From assembly GCA_030157755.1 (NCBI GenBank), contig JAOAUD010000008.1, forward strand, positions 1 through 34,057: 34,057 nucleotides of DNA. The letters are read 5' to 3'. This document shows, piece after piece, positions 21,155 to 29,533 of this stretch (its first letter is position 1; the number at the start of each line of letters is the position of its first letter). The DNA is from Candidatus Nanopelagicales bacterium. GTDB taxonomy: Bacteria > Actinomycetota > Actinomycetes > S36-B12 > UBA10799. The position numbers and the translations under genes are program-made. The notes beneath the pieces are model-generated. The model was not told where the DNA came from and searched no databases. It saw only the letters and a list, made by a program, of their open reading frames with translations.

Positions 21155-21995
21155 CGTCGGGAACGTACCCGATTGACCAGCGAGCAGCCTTAGCCCACCG
21201 CTTGACTCGTTTCGTCGTGACCTTCGCTGGGAGCTCCACCGTCAGAGCGGCACCGGCTTGTGATGTGTTGAACCACCCCGCGAGGGTTCCGCGACATTCG
21301 CCCAGGCAGTCGAATGACTTGACCGGAAGCTTCATGCGCGCGGCCAGACCTTGCGTCAGGCCCGCATTCTTCTGCCGGTAGCTATCAACACCGTTTCCGT
21401 GCTGGTGGTAGATGAGCACAACGTCGGGCTTGACCGATTCGAGGAACGAAATGTAGGCCTTTGTCTCCGGCTCTGATGCCGGTGAAGGGCCGGGGTAATA
21501 CTCACGGCTGATTCCCTTGGCTTGCCAGAGGTACGTGCCGTTTCGGTTGAGGTCTACCTTGTTGGCGTTTTGACGTGTGTTGCTTCGTGCGCCATCCGGA
21601 TTCAGATTGCGAATGACCCACATGGCAGTGCCATTCGGGGCACCCAGCTTCTCGAGCCGCTTGGCAACGGGAACACCACCAGGCTCATTGCCGTGCATCG
21701 AACCGATCATCACCGAAACCCGAGTCGCATCGGGTGAGCCGTAGAGGCGCGCCACAATCTTGCGGCCCTGGACGGAGTAGCCAATCGTGCGGGCAGCAAC
21801 AACACCCGCCGACCTCTCCGCCGGAGTTGGCGGACCCGACACGGGCATCATGTTCGTCAAGATGAACTGAGCGCCCGCCGCGGGAATCGCCACCGCTGCA
21901 CTCGCCGGAACGGCGGCCGAAGCCAGCAATCCACCAGTAACAACAAAACCCACGCCGATGCGAAGCAAAGTTCGCGGTGGCGTGGGCGTTGTCAT
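21144..21995 (-). CDS. Secreted M14-family zinc carboxypeptidase-like protein
   Basis: 283 residues with a Sec signal peptide (MTTPTPPRTLLRIGVGFVVT, cleavage after ASA near residue 33). The zinc ligands appear as His/Glu in GSMHGNEPGG and His in LIYHQHG. Substrate-binding elements are RNLNPDG and KVDLNRNGTYLW, and the catalytic Glu is in LTVELP. This set fits M14 carboxypeptidases, probably the MpaA-like or D,L-carboxypeptidase branch that trims peptidoglycan peptides; the exact substrate is inferred. The start lies 9 nt after the rplI stop, so it may be read from the ribosomal operon. Its end overlaps the convergent phosphatase gene. Confidence 0.9.
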   Translation of the reverse strand: MTTPTPPRTLLRIGVGFVVTGGLLASAAVPASAAVAIPAAGAQFILTNMMPVSGPPTPAERSAGVVAARTIGYSVQGRKIVARLYGSPDATRVSVMIGSMHGNEPGGVPVAKRLEKLGAPNGTAMWVIRNLNPDGARSNTRQNANKVDLNRNGTYLWQAKGISREYYPGPSPASEPETKAYISFLESVKPDVVLIYHQHGNGVDSYRQKNAGLTQGLAARMKLPVKSFDCLGECRGTLAGWFNTSQAGAALTVELPAKVTTKRVKRWAKAARWSIGYVPDVNR

Positions 21996-22004
21996 GAGGT
22001 AACT

Positions 22005-22451
22005 CTAAGCAGCAACCACATCGATCGTGACTGATGCGGAAACTTCTGGGTGAAGTTTTACCTGAACCTTGTGCTTCCCAGCGGTCTTGATCGGGTTTGC
22101 CAGGGTAATCGAACGCTTCTCGAGCAGCGGTCCACCGTTGGCGCGAACTGCGTCGGCGATATCGCCAACGTTGATCGAACCGAACAGCTTGTTGTTGGCA
22201 CCAACGCGAGCCGGAAGCTTCACATCAAGGCCTTCAAGCTGGTTCTTCACTTCGTTCGCATGAGCCGCATCCCTGATCGCACGGGCATCACGTGCACGCT
22301 TGATCTGAGTGATCTGCTTCTCGGCGCCCTTGCTCCACTGGAACGCAAGGTTGCGAGGCACGAGGTAGTTACGGCCGTAGCCGTCTTTGACCTCAACGAT
22401 GTCACCGGGTGCTCCGAGGCCATCGACTTCCTGGTTGAGGATGAGTTTCAT
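22005..22451 (-). CDS. rplI: 50S ribosomal protein bL9
   Basis: Two-domain L9: 148 residues with the N-terminal signature MKLILNQEVDGLGAPGDIVE and DGYGRNYLVPRNLA, a long central helix (EKQITQIKRARDARAIRDAA) and the C-terminal domain ending VTIDVVAA. It binds 23S rRNA at the base of the L1 stalk. The DNA starts 30 nt after the rpsR stop. Fourth gene of the rpsF-ssb-rpsR-rplI operon; full length and without oddities. Confidence 0.98.
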   Translation of the reverse strand: MKLILNQEVDGLGAPGDIVEVKDGYGRNYLVPRNLAFQWSKGAEKQITQIKRARDARAIRDAAHANEVKNQLEGLDVKLPARVGANNKLFGSINVGDIADAVRANGGPLLEKRSITLANPIKTAGKHKVQVKLHPEVSASVTIDVVAA

Positions 22452-22481
22452 CTTCTAGTCCTGTTCGATTCGCGGCCGCGA

Positions 22482-22718
22482 CTAGCGGGCAGTCGAGGTG
22501 TAAGGGAGCATCGCCATTTCGCGGGCGTTCTTAACCGCAGTGGCGATGTCGCGCTGATGCTGGGTGCAGTTTCCGGTGACCCGACGGGCACGGATCTTGC
22601 CGCGATCTGAGATGTACTTGCGGAGCAAGTTCAGATCCTTGTAGTCGATGTGGTCGACCTCTTCGCGGCAGAAGACGCATGCCTTCTTCTTCATCGGCCG
22701 GGGTGGTGGTTTTGCCAT
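22482..22718 (-). CDS. rpsR: 30S ribosomal protein bS18
   Basis: 78 residues, S18 signature [20 protein letters not shown] with [19 protein letters not shown]. It pairs with S6 on the platform of the small subunit. A zinc-ribbon-like CVFC pair at residues 15-18 and a third Cys in GNCTQH suggest the zinc-binding C+ form, which in some actinobacteria coexists with a zinc-free paralogue used under zinc starvation. It lies 43 nt after ssb and 30 nt before rplI in the same operon. Confidence 0.97.
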   Translation of the reverse strand: MAKPPPRPMKKKACVFCREEVDHIDYKDLNLLRKYISDRGKIRARRVTGNCTQHQRDIATAVKNAREMAMLPYTSTAR

Positions 22719-22761
22719 GAGTAACTCCGAAAATTTGTAAGAGACAGAAAGTTGTTATGGA

Positions 22762-23241
22762 TTAGAACGGCGGTTCATCCGCTGCAGCTGGACCAGTTGC
22801 CCATGGGTCATCGTTTCCGGTGCTGCGACCGGTGGAGCCGGAATCAAATCCGCCCCCGCCGCCGCCAGCGCCGTTGCGGCTGACCTTAGAGATCTTGGCT
22901 GTGGCCGACCGGAGCGCGGGGCCCACGTCTTCCACGTCAATTTCGAACACGGTGCGCTTCTCACCGTTGTTCGTTTCGTATGACCGCTGCTTGAGACGAC
23001 CGGTGACGATCACCCTGGTGCCCTTGGTCAATGACTCAGCGACGTTCTCGGCATATTGGCGCCAGACGGAGCAGGACAAGAACAGCGACTCGCCGTCCTT
23101 CCACTCGTTTGACTGGCGGTCGAATGCACGAGGAGTTGACGCAACTCGGAAGTTAGCGACAGCAACTCCGCTGGCAGTGAATCGCAGCTCCGGGTCGTCG
23201 ACCAGGTTTCCAACGATCGTGATGGTGGTGTCACCAGCCAT
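22762..23241 (-). CDS. ssb: Single-stranded DNA-binding protein
   Basis: 159 residues. The OB fold is at about residues 1-112: [48 protein letters not shown] and [15 protein letters not shown] are in the expected order. A Gly-rich linker ([10 protein letters not shown]) follows and then the acidic tail ending ADEPPF, the usual docking peptide for SSB-interacting proteins. A good AAGGA ribosome-binding site lies upstream. It sits in the S6-S18 operon as in most bacteria, tying replication and ribosome genes together beside dnaB. Confidence 0.97.
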   Translation of the reverse strand: MAGDTTITIVGNLVDDPELRFTASGVAVANFRVASTPRAFDRQSNEWKDGESLFLSCSVWRQYAENVAESLTKGTRVIVTGRLKQRSYETNNGEKRTVFEIDVEDVGPALRSATAKISKVSRNGAGGGGGGFDSGSTGRSTGNDDPWATGPAAADEPPF

Positions 23242-23320
23242 GATGTTTTGTCCTTTCTAGCGGCAACGCCGCGAGTTTGTCGCCGACCACGCAGTGCGAG
23301 GGCGTCGGATGAATCGAAGA

Positions 23321-23626
23321 CTAGGCAGCGTCTTTCTTGATGACCGGTGCCCGTGTCACCTTGGTGCGCAGCACAGCTTCGTTGAGGCTCAGTTGGCGAT
23401 CGAGTTCCTTGACAGTCTCGATCTTGCAGTTGAGGTCAATGACGACGTAAATGCCGTCAGACTTCTTGTTGATTTCGTAGGCGAGCCGACGACGGCCCCA
23501 AATGTCTACGTTGTCGACGGTTCCACCCTCGCCACGGACGACGTTGAGGAACGTCTCCAGGCTTGGCTGAACTGTCCGCTCTTCAAGATCCGGGTCAAGA
23601 ATGACCATCACTTCATACTTACGCAT
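23321..23626 (-). CDS. rpsF: 30S ribosomal protein bS6
   Basis: 101 residues: [20 protein letters not shown] at the N-terminus, [20 protein letters not shown] and [10 protein letters not shown] in the RNA-binding core, then a basic tail ending VIKKDAA. S6 binds with S18 to the 16S platform. First gene of the operon, with a perfect AAAGGAGGT ribosome-binding site. That site can pair with an upstream ACCTCCT, forming a leader structure that suggests S6:S18 feedback control. Confidence 0.98.
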   Translation of the reverse strand: MRKYEVMVILDPDLEERTVQPSLETFLNVVRGEGGTVDNVDIWGRRRLAYEINKKSDGIYVVIDLNCKIETVKELDRQLSLNEAVLRTKVTRAPVIKKDAA

Positions 23627-23636
23627 GCTTCAGACC

Positions 23637-23682
23637 ACCTCCTTTGGGCTAAATCGGCCACGGACGATCCGTGGCAGGAGGT
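23637..23682 (-). promoter_or_regulatory. rpsF leader with sequestered ribosome-binding site (S6:S18-type)
   Basis: On the mRNA (minus strand) ACCTCCT (23682-23676) is complementary to the rpsF ribosome-binding site AGGAGGT (23643-23637). Between them is a perfect hairpin GCCACGGA-TCG-TCCGTGGC (23675-23657), followed by a CCGATTTAGCCC single-stranded segment. S6:S18 leader motifs in other bacteria combine an SD-masking stem with a bulged CCG that imitates the 16S binding site, so this is a candidate autoregulatory element. Confidence 0.6.
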
Positions 23683-23814
23683 CACACATGTCAACGCACA
23701 TCAAGATTGAGCTACCCAGAAATTCCAGATCCCCAGACGCGATTGCGTTGCTTAAGAGTACCTGCTTGCGATCAAGCAGTGCAGGGGCTATCCCCAATTG
23801 CCGTCGAGCCCGCG

Positions 23815-23856
23815 ATTCGGTGGATTTTGCTGCTCTAGTCGCCAGATCCACCGAAT
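23815..23856 (-). terminator. Large hairpin after the beta-lactamase-like gene
   Basis: ATTCGGTGGAT (23815-23825) pairs perfectly with ATCCACCGAAT (23846-23856) around a 20-nt loop. It lies 37 nt past the stop of the minus-strand gene ending at 23894 and ahead of the rpsF leader. It lacks a T-run, so terminator, insulator or regulatory hairpin are all possible. Confidence 0.45.
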
Positions 23857-23893
23857 GTTCGCTCGAGGCCGCTAATAGCTCGCTACAACAGGC

Positions 23894-24730
23894 TCACAAC
23901 GCCGCATTCATCACTCGGGCGACCTGATTGAGTCGCCGCTTTCCGATGGCCTCGGACTTGTTCCGGTTCGTCAGGATCGCCATCTCGTACTGGCCTCCCG
24001 TCTTGGGACGCACCACACCAATGGAGTTCACGATGTAGCCCGGTTGACTCTGCGAGGGCCCCCATCCACCCTTGAGGGCGAAATACGTTCCGGGCGGCAC
24101 TCCGATTCCGACTCCCCAGACTTGCTTGTTGATCAAGTTGTGCATCCGATCAATGAGGTACAGCTTGCCCGACAACGGCAACCCCCGATTGGTGCCATCA
24201 GTGAGTCCCTGGAGGAATTTAATGTGCTGCGCAGCACTCAGCCGGGTGTTACCCCAGCGGCCGTCTCCGGAGTACTTGATGCCGTTGACGCCGAGGCTCA
24301 GGAACAGATTTCGCAAGGGCGCGTCGCTACCGAGTCGGTTGTAGAGGGCTTGTCCCGCGGCGTTGACTGAGCGAGTGATCGCCGCGTTCATGTACGAATA
24401 TTCTCTCTTCGTCACCGGCCGACCTTGTTTGTGACGCATGCGGATCAGGGCTGCGGACAGCGCCACCTTGATGACGCTGCGCGTGTAGATCCGGGACTGC
24501 GCCTGGTAGCCACATTCGACACCGGTGCGCCCGTCCCGCAGCGCGATGCGCAAGGTGGATGGCTTGCGATCGTTCGTAACTGCCGTCCGCATTGCCTTTG
24601 TCAGCTTCGCTCGAGCACCGGATGTTCCGCCGACACACGTCACTGGCGCAGCGGATGCCGACGATGGCGCCGCCACGATTCCCGCACACACGCCTACTAG
24701 TAACAGCGCGATGCTCACCGCACGCTTCAC
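23894..24730 (-). CDS. Secreted beta-lactamase-like serine hydrolase
   Basis: 278 residues with a Sec signal peptide (MKRAVSIALLLVGVCAGIVA, cleavage after ASA near residue 27). The class A-like SxxK motif is Ser85-Val-Ile-Lys88. The SxN motif reads Ser121-Val-Asn123 (usual SDN), and the KTG triad position reads Lys220-Gly-Gly (ALKGGWG). The fold resembles class A beta-lactamases and related penicillin-interacting proteins. The missing Glu166-type omega loop signature and the altered motifs argue against efficient beta-lactamase activity. The start overlaps the endonuclease IV stop as ATGA, so the two genes form an operon. Confidence 0.83.
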   Translation of the reverse strand: MKRAVSIALLLVGVCAGIVAAPSSASAAPVTCVGGTSGARAKLTKAMRTAVTNDRKPSTLRIALRDGRTGVECGYQAQSRIYTRSVIKVALSAALIRMRHKQGRPVTKREYSYMNAAITRSVNAAGQALYNRLGSDAPLRNLFLSLGVNGIKYSGDGRWGNTRLSAAQHIKFLQGLTDGTNRGLPLSGKLYLIDRMHNLINKQVWGVGIGVPPGTYFALKGGWGPSQSQPGYIVNSIGVVRPKTGGQYEMAILTNRNKSEAIGKRRLNQVARVMNAAL

Positions 24731-25518
24731 GGGCCGATCCGCTCGCGAAGCAGTTCGATGTCAACTTTGATGCCGGGAAATGGCGTCTCACAAATCACCG
24801 ACGCGTCTGCTGCGCGAATGCATTCCACCAAGGCATCGACTGCAATGGTTCCGTCCCCGAAGTTCGCGTGACGATCACGCCCGGAGTCGAAGCCACCCTG
24901 CGAGTCATTGGCGTGCACGAGGTCGATACGGCCGGTAATCGCCTTGATCTGCTCAGCGGCCTCCGGCATTTCAATTCCACCGGCCCATGCGTGGCAGGTG
25001 TCCAAACAGAATCCGGCATCGAACCCATCGAGGGCATCCCACAGCCGGGCGATGGACTCCAACCGACGAGCCATCGAGTTGTTGCCGCCCGCGGTGTTCT
25101 CAATGAACACCGGGCATTCAAGGTCCATCCGCTCGAATGTCTTGCGCCAGTTGTCGTAGCCGATTTCAGGGTCATCGTCCTTGGTGACGTGCCCACCATG
25201 GACGATGACGCCAGCGGCTCCAATTGACGCCGCCGCACTCACCTGCTGTTGCAGGATCTTGCGACTCGGAATGCGGATGCGGTTATTGCTGGTCGCGACG
25301 TTGATCACGTACGGCGCGTGAATGTAGATCCGCACCCCGGCCGCTTCGGATGCAGCCTTCAACCCCTCGGCACCGTCTGGATGCGGAAACTCTGGCCCCT
25401 TCCAACCCTGCGGGTCGCCCAGGAAGAACTGGACGCAATCGGCACCGATTTCAGCGGCCTGGCCAATGGGATCGTCCTGGCCAACATGGCCACCGAATAG
25501 ACGTGGGAGCTTGGTCAC
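24727..25518 (-). CDS. nfo: Endonuclease IV (AP endonuclease)
   Basis: Base-excision-repair enzyme cutting 5' of abasic sites; TIM-barrel, 263 residues from GTG 25518. All nine metal ligands of the family can be placed: His in YIHAPY, His in IVHGGHV, Glu in FIENTAGG, Asp and His in CLDTCHAW, His in LVHANDS, Asp and His in GRDRHANFGDG, and Glu in ICETPF. TACCCT lies 7 nt before the GTG, so the transcript is probably leaderless. It is divergent from femX and co-transcribed with the beta-lactamase-like gene. Confidence 0.95.
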   Translation of the reverse strand: MTKLPRLFGGHVGQDDPIGQAAEIGADCVQFFLGDPQGWKGPEFPHPDGAEGLKAASEAAGVRIYIHAPYVINVATSNNRIRIPSRKILQQQVSAAASIGAAGVIVHGGHVTKDDDPEIGYDNWRKTFERMDLECPVFIENTAGGNNSMARRLESIARLWDALDGFDAGFCLDTCHAWAGGIEMPEAAEQIKAITGRIDLVHANDSQGGFDSGRDRHANFGDGTIAVDALVECIRAADASVICETPFPGIKVDIELLRERIGP

Positions 25519-25525
25519 GACGATC

Positions 25526-25531
25526 AGGGTA
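25526..25531 (-). promoter_or_regulatory. Putative -10 box of the nfo operon
   Basis: On the minus strand TACCCT lies 7 nt before the GTG at 25518, with no Shine-Dalgarno between. The divergent femX-like gene has its own box at 25590-25595. Confidence 0.5.
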
Positions 25532-25589
25532 CGCCGCACCTAATCCGAGGACGTGGACGTCGCTGCCCGCCCGTGGCTCGCCGCCGACA

Positions 25590-25595
25590 TAGGCT
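25590..25595 (+). promoter_or_regulatory. Putative -10 box of the FemX-like gene
   Basis: TAGGCT lies 6 nt before the GTG at 25602 and no ribosome-binding site is present, matching the leaderless pattern of this window. Confidence 0.5.
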
Positions 25596-25601
25596 GCGCA
25601 G

Positions 25602-26795
25602 GTGCCATTGACCGTCAAGCCCATCTCAGTCGCCGAACATCTGGCGTTTATTCAGCAGCAACCACGCGCCTCGTTCCTGCAGACGCCGTCGTGGGCGGGC
25701 GTGAAGGCTGAATGGGGCAACCTTTCCCTCGGCTGGTTTGACGGCGATGAGTTGATCGGCGTCGGCCTCGTGCTGACTCGCCAGGTACCGAAGATGAAGA
25801 ACTTCCTCGCGTACCTGCCAGAAGGTCCGGTACTGCCCTGGAGCATCAACTCCGCACCGACGACGGCTCAACTGCTGCCTCCGATGCTTGCGTACCTGAA
25901 GTCGGCGGGCGCTTTCATGGTGAAGATGGGCCCGACGGTCGCCGTTCGCAGCTGGAGTGCCGCAACCCTCAAAGACGCGATCGCGGCCGGAACCGCAAGC
26001 CGACTTCGCGATGTTGCGCCTGACGAGACCTACGACGATGGCTTGCAGCTGATCGAACAGTTGCGCGCATCCGGCTGGACACAGCAGCCCGACACTGGCG
26101 CGGGATTCGGCGACGTCCAACCGCGGTACGTGTTCCAAATCCCCCTCGCGGATCGTTCCGTCGACGACGTCTTCGCAGGCTTCAACCAGTTGTGGCGGCG
26201 CAATGTTCGCAAAGCGGAAAAGCTCGGTGTCACAGTCGAACGAGCCGACCGCGACGGCCTGGCGGAGTTCCACCCGATCTACGTCGAGACGGCGGCGCGC
26301 GACGGATTTGTCCCTCGCGGACTGCCCTACTTCCAACGCATGTGGGACGCCATGAGTGCCGAGGACCCGGATCGAATCCGGTTGTACCTTGCGCGCCACG
26401 ACGGTGCCGTCCTCGCCGGAACGACGATGGTGACGGTCGGAGATCACGCCTGGTATTCCTACGGTGCTTCGGCTGACATCGGCCGTGAGGTCCGGCCATC
26501 GAACGCGATCCAGTGGCAAATGATCAAGGACGCGATCGCCGACGGCGACTCCGTCTACGACCTGCGCGGCATCAGTGACACGTTGGATGAATCGGATCCC
26601 CTGTTCGGACTGATTCGGTTCAAACTTGGAACTGGCGGCCGAGCCGTGGAATACGTTGGCGAATGGGACTACGCGCTGCGTCCAACGCTGGCGAAAGCAT
26701 TCAACGTCTACATGCGACGCGGCGCGATCAAGCAGTCCGTCAAGGCACGTATTGGTCGGTCGGACAAGGCGCCGACTGATGCTGGTTCGAAATAA
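25602..26795 (+). CDS. FemAB/FemX-family peptidoglycan cross-bridge aminoacyltransferase
   Basis: Non-ribosomal peptidyltransferase that would add amino acids from aminoacyl-tRNA to the peptidoglycan stem peptide. The 397-residue protein has two GNAT-like domains. The first includes PRASFLQTPSWAGVKAEWG, LTRQVPKMKNFLAYLPEGPV and MVKMGPTV. The second holds NQLWRRNVRKAEKLGVTVER, FHPIYVETAARDGFVPRGLP, YFQRMWDAMS and HAWYSYGASADIGREVRPSN, QWQMIKDAI, GTGGRAVEYVGEWDY; these match the MurJ-independent FemX/VanK-type proteins of actinobacteria. It is likely leaderless. The two genes after it (26814, 28109) follow within 18 and 5 nt, forming an envelope-related operon. Confidence 0.92.
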   Translation: MPLTVKPISVAEHLAFIQQQPRASFLQTPSWAGVKAEWGNLSLGWFDGDELIGVGLVLTRQVPKMKNFLAYLPEGPVLPWSINSAPTTAQLLPPMLAYLKSAGAFMVKMGPTVAVRSWSAATLKDAIAAGTASRLRDVAPDETYDDGLQLIEQLRASGWTQQPDTGAGFGDVQPRYVFQIPLADRSVDDVFAGFNQLWRRNVRKAEKLGVTVERADRDGLAEFHPIYVETAARDGFVPRGLPYFQRMWDAMSAEDPDRIRLYLARHDGAVLAGTTMVTVGDHAWYSYGASADIGREVRPSNAIQWQMIKDAIADGDSVYDLRGISDTLDESDPLFGLIRFKLGTGGRAVEYVGEWDYALRPTLAKAFNVYMRRGAIKQSVKARIGRSDKAPTDAGSK

Positions 26796-26813
26796 GCAAG
26801 GGGCACCGATTCG

Positions 26814-28103
26814 ATGACATTCAGCCTTCACGTAGACGGCGACCGTTGGCGTCAACACCTCGCAACTGTCCGCGACGATGTTCGCGAATCTCTCCACAAT
26901 GGTCGGGCGGGCGCACGCTTCGGGGACATCGTCCCCGTCGCCAAGGGCAACGGTTACGGCTTTGGAATCGCCAACCTCGCCGTTGAATCAACTCGCCTTG
27001 GGCTTGATCGTTTGGCTGTCGGAACCCCACATGAAGCAGCCGTCGCTGCCGCCTACTTCCCTGGCCAGATCCTCGTCATGCAGCCCTGGGATCCGCGCGA
27101 CGTCATCGCCAAAGAGGTGTGGGACTTCATCGAGACTCGTGACTTCGCGAACCGAGTCCTGCGCACTGTCGCGAGCGTGGAGGCGCTGCACGGACTGGCG
27201 ACTAGTGGCCTGTCCGGCGCTTCACCAGACCGGCCCGTTCAGATCGTCATCGAAGGGCTCACCTCGATGCGACGCTTCGGCCTCGCTGAACCGGATCTCG
27301 ACGCATTGCTCGCCGACGATGCGATCCGTGAGGCGCTTCGCAGTCGGCGCATTGATCTGCAGGGGCTGGCGCTGCACCTGCCGCTCGTGCAGCCGCTGGC
27401 ACCGCACGTCGAAACGCTGGAATCTGAATTCCACGACACCAACGTCACGCCAACACTGGCCAGCGATGCCAGCGGCCGCGTGAAGGAGGCGTGGTCCTGG
27501 ACGCTGACCTGGATTCGCGCCCTCGGCGCACTTGAAGATGCGGGGTGCATGCTCACCGATGACGCTGCGGCGGTGTGGGCTTCTCACCTTGACGATGAGG
27601 AACTGCGCCAACTCCGAAGCGCTGTACCTGAGATTCCGCTGAGAGTGCGAATCGGAACCCGCCTGTGGCTCGGTGATCACGAGGCGATGCACGCGCGTGG
27701 CACCGTCCTCGCAGTTCACCAAGTCGCCAAGGGGCGCGCAGTTGGTTACCGCCAGCGGCGCGCGCCAAAGGACGGCCTGCTGGTGGTCGTCGGCGGCGGA
27801 ACAAGCCACGGCGTTGCACTCGAAGCGCCTTCGCCGGCGTCGTCGTTGCGGCAGCGCGCGGTAGCCGCCGGTACCGGTGCGCTGGAAGCATCCGGACGAG
27901 CCCGGTCTCCCTTCACCTGGGACGGGAAACGACGCTGGTTTGCCGAGCCGCCTCACATGCAGGTGTCGATGTTGTGGCTGTCGGCCGAAGACGTTCGGCT
28001 CGCGGTTGGCAAGGGCGGGCGCGTTCCCGCGGTGGGAGATGAGATCGATTGCCGCGTCCGTCACACCACCTCTGCTTTTGATCGCATCGTGGGACTGGAC
28101 TAG
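26814..28103 (+). CDS. Alanine racemase-like PLP protein
   Basis: 429 residues similar to the fold-type III PLP enzymes of the alanine racemase family. The PLP lysine would be Lys44 in VPVAKGNGYGFG. HLPLVQPL near residue 187, a segment RIGTRLWLGD with an arginine-rich phosphate site and a VGYRQ block (position of the second catalytic Tyr) are also visible. Typical C-terminal motifs (VGYGR and MDQ) are not clear, and the central region is longer than in Alr. It is better described as an Alr-like protein than as proven alanine racemase. The start has AAGGGG about 10 nt upstream. In an operon with the FemX-like and GT87 genes it may supply or modify a D-amino acid of peptidoglycan. Confidence 0.8.
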   Translation: MTFSLHVDGDRWRQHLATVRDDVRESLHNGRAGARFGDIVPVAKGNGYGFGIANLAVESTRLGLDRLAVGTPHEAAVAAAYFPGQILVMQPWDPRDVIAKEVWDFIETRDFANRVLRTVASVEALHGLATSGLSGASPDRPVQIVIEGLTSMRRFGLAEPDLDALLADDAIREALRSRRIDLQGLALHLPLVQPLAPHVETLESEFHDTNVTPTLASDASGRVKEAWSWTLTWIRALGALEDAGCMLTDDAAAVWASHLDDEELRQLRSAVPEIPLRVRIGTRLWLGDHEAMHARGTVLAVHQVAKGRAVGYRQRRAPKDGLLVVVGGGTSHGVALEAPSPASSLRQRAVAAGTGALEASGRARSPFTWDGKRRWFAEPPHMQVSMLWLSAEDVRLAVGKGGRVPAVGDEIDCRVRHTTSAFDRIVGLD

Positions 28104-28108
28104 CAGCG

Positions 28109-29533
28109 ATGTCCGATCCGACGGTGGTCGTTCCCACGCGGGATGATCCGGTCATTGCCGGCAACGCCGAGATCGTCGGCGGCGACCTCGGCAAGCACGC
28201 GTACAGCAGTTGGCGGTTTTGGGGGCCACTCCCGATCCTCGTGATCTTCGCCCTCGGCGGGTTTGTGCTCGGCTTGCTGAGCAAGACTCCCTGCACAGTC
28301 AGCGGCTGGGTCGATCCGGGCCGATACACCCACCTCTGCTACTCCGACATCCCTCCGCTCTACAGCTTGCGCGGATTCGCCGACAACGTGATTCCGTACG
28401 TCCAGAATCCATTACCTGGCCAAGAGCAACTTGAGTACCCGGTGCTGACCGGACTGTTCATGACGGTCGCCAACTGGCTGACCCCGCACGATGACAACGG
28501 GACGTTGTGGTTCTTCTACGTCAACGCCGTGATGCTTGCCATCTGCCTGGTAGTCGCGGTTGTTGCCACCGCCCTAACCGTCCGCCGCCGACCATGGGAT
28601 GCAGCAATGGTCGCGCTCGCGCCGGGAACCATCCTGTGCGCGACGATCAACTGGGACCTGCTGGCAGTAGCGCTCGCCGCGGTTGGAATGGCGTTGTGGG
28701 CACGTCGATATCCGACCTGGGCGGGTGTGGCAATTGGCGCAGCTGCCGCCGCGAAGTTTTATCCATTCCTACTGCTGGGTCCGTTATTGGTGCTCTGCTG
28801 GCGGGCGGGCCGAATGAACGCCTTCGCGCGGGTGTTCGGCGGCGCGATCGGAGCCTGGCTGGTTATCAATGTGCCGTTCATGCTGATCAACTTTGATGGC
28901 TGGGCTCGCTTCTACACCTTCAGTTCCGAACGGGGCGAGGACTTCGGATCCGTCTGGCTGCTGATGACCAACATTGGGATCGGACTACCCGCAAGCGTGC
29001 TGAACAAGGTGGCGACAGGGCTGTTCCTCCTACTGTGCGTGGGGATTGCCGTGCTTGCATTGCGAACCATCCGCCGACCCCGGTTTGCGCAGTTGGCGTT
29101 CCTCGTCGTGGCGGCCTTTGTGATCACCAACAAGGTCTACTCACCGCAATATGTGCTGTGGCTGATCCCGCTCGCTGCCATGGCTCGCCCGCGGTGGCGC
29201 GACTTCCTGATCTGGCAAGTTGGGCAAGTCGTCTACTTCGCGGCGATCTGGCTGTACCTCGTCGGATACACCAGCGACAACAAGGGTTTGCCGATCGGTT
29301 GGTACAGCGTCTCGATCATCGTGGCGATCGCGTCAACCTGCTACTTCGGGGGCATGGTGATTCGCGACATGCTGCATCCCGAACATGATCCAGTTCGGAC
29401 CGACCACTTCGAAGAGGATCGCGACGACCCAGGCGGAGGTGTCCTTGATGGGGCACCTGATCGTGGCCGTATCCAGTCAGTGGCTGACGGCGCGGCCGGC
29501 GCCGAAGTGGCTGAACCTACGGTGTCGGCTTAG
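28109..29533 (+). CDS. GT87-type polyprenyl-phosphate-dependent glycosyltransferase (membrane)
   Basis: 474 residues with about 9-11 hydrophobic helices, the first at about residues 44-64. It belongs to the DUF2029/GT87 group of integral membrane mannosyl-type transferases that use polyprenyl-phosphate sugars on the outside of the membrane. Recognised segments include YPVLTGLFMTVANWLTPHDD, PGTILCATINWDLLAVALAA (the Asp of NWD is conserved), GAAAAAKFYPFLLLGPLLVL and TNKVYSPQYVLWLIPLAAMA. The protein resembles the neighbour of ponA1 in mycobacteria (Rv0051). It starts 5 nt after the Alr-like stop. The C-terminal ~60 residues are acidic and cytosolic. Its 3' end overlaps the convergent PBP1A gene by 17 bp. 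Confidence 0.88.
   Translation: MSDPTVVVPTRDDPVIAGNAEIVGGDLGKHAYSSWRFWGPLPILVIFALGGFVLGLLSKTPCTVSGWVDPGRYTHLCYSDIPPLYSLRGFADNVIPYVQNPLPGQEQLEYPVLTGLFMTVANWLTPHDDNGTLWFFYVNAVMLAICLVVAVVATALTVRRRPWDAAMVALAPGTILCATINWDLLAVALAAVGMALWARRYPTWAGVAIGAAAAAKFYPFLLLGPLLVLCWRAGRMNAFARVFGGAIGAWLVINVPFMLINFDGWARFYTFSSERGEDFGSVWLLMTNIGIGLPASVLNKVATGLFLLLCVGIAVLALRTIRRPRFAQLAFLVVAAFVITNKVYSPQYVLWLIPLAAMARPRWRDFLIWQVGQVVYFAAIWLYLVGYTSDNKGLPIGWYSVSIIVAIASTCYFGGMVIRDMLHPEHDPVRTDHFEEDRDDPGGGVLDGAPDRGRIQSVADGAAGAEVAEPTVSA

Noticed and set aside
23811-23870. A tRNA gene at the strong hairpin near 23815-23856
   Set aside because: The 11-bp arms cannot be arranged into a cloverleaf with T and D arms; it is a simple hairpin.
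25626-26897. Long minus-strand open frame (423 codons) opposite the FemX-like gene
   Set aside because: Antisense shadow in high-GC DNA; the plus-strand FemX family match is clear.
27222-28064. Minus-strand open frame (280 codons) opposite the Alr-like gene
   Set aside because: Antisense shadow, low-complexity Arg/His/Gln-rich product without family features.
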